Shown piece by piece: positions 4,987 to 5,051 of a stretch of DNA of 5,051 bases. The notes under the pieces are model-generated. The model was not told the DNA's origin. It worked only from the letters and a program-made list of their open reading frames with translations, and searched no databases. The DNA comes from Coriobacteriales bacterium (GTDB lineage: Bacteria > Actinomycetota > Coriobacteriia > Coriobacteriales > JAEZZM01): the NCBI GenBank assembly GCA_029983705.1, contig JASBYZ010000102.1:1-5051 (forward strand), read 5' to 3'. Each line of letters starts with the position of its first letter. Position 1 is the first letter of the stretch. The position numbers were made by a program, and so were the translations under genes.

Positions 4987-5051
4987 TAGTTTGATGTAAA
5001 GGGATATTGAGTACGGTGATGAAATTCTTCCAAAGCTATTCCGTCTCCGTA
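4983..5051 (-). CDS. Possible C-terminal end of an unidentified minus-strand gene
   Basis: The minus strand is open from the right edge for 22 codons, YGDGIALEEFHHRTQYPFTSNY, and ends at TAA (4985-4983), overlapping the stop of the Rieske gene. All plus-strand frames here contain stops. The residue composition looks protein-like and a convergent gene would explain the lack of other features, but 22 codons can be open by chance and I do not recognise the sequence. Confidence 0.3.
   Translation of the reverse strand, partial: YGDGIALEEFHHRTQYPFTSNY

Noticed and set aside
1..5051. CRISPR array, tRNA, rRNA, transposase or attachment site
   Set aside because: No regularly spaced repeat array, cloverleaf-like segment, rRNA-like sequence, transposase motif or terminal inverted repeats were seen.

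Overview
This AT-rich window most likely comes from a low-GC Gram-positive bacterium (Firmicutes, or an AT-rich actinobacterial relative). The signs are strong purine-rich ribosome binding sites, A/T-ending codons, a lipoprotein, and protein families common in anaerobic gut or oral Gram-positives. The species cannot be named from the sequence alone.

Layout: (1) Positions 1-514, minus strand, hold the 5' part of a lipoprotein gene that runs off the left edge. Its distal part contains a 55-bp direct repeat. (2) Positions 515-815 are a divergent intergenic region with four copies of TGTTAAAT and an 8-bp inverted repeat. (3) Positions 816-2506, plus strand, look like a three-gene operon. It encodes a cysteine-rich flavodoxin-like oxidoreductase, a second flavodoxin-like protein fused to three membrane helices (apparently starting at ATT), and a stand-alone TipAS drug-binding domain. 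(4) Positions 2514-2939, minus strand, encode a MarR-family regulator convergent with the TipAS gene. (5) Positions 2940-3065 are a divergent control region with a perfect 7-7-7 inverted repeat, a likely MarR operator. (6) Positions 3066-4986, plus strand, hold an Old Yellow Enzyme-type FMN oxidoreductase, then a Rieske non-heme iron oxygenase gene broken by two frameshifts. (7) The last ~69 bases may hold the C-terminus of a minus-strand gene.

Taken together this is a cluster of redox and xenobiotic-response genes: two flavodoxin-fold proteins, an ene-reductase-like TIM barrel, a Rieske oxygenase, a small-molecule-binding TipAS domain and a MarR sensor. A plausible reading is inducible handling of electrophilic, aromatic or antibiotic compounds. 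The functional link between the two operons is inferred from proximity only.

Several features suggest gene decay or sequence error: the two frameshifts in the Rieske gene, the ATT in place of ATG, and the frame-changing duplication at the left edge. Read-level checking would separate the two explanations.
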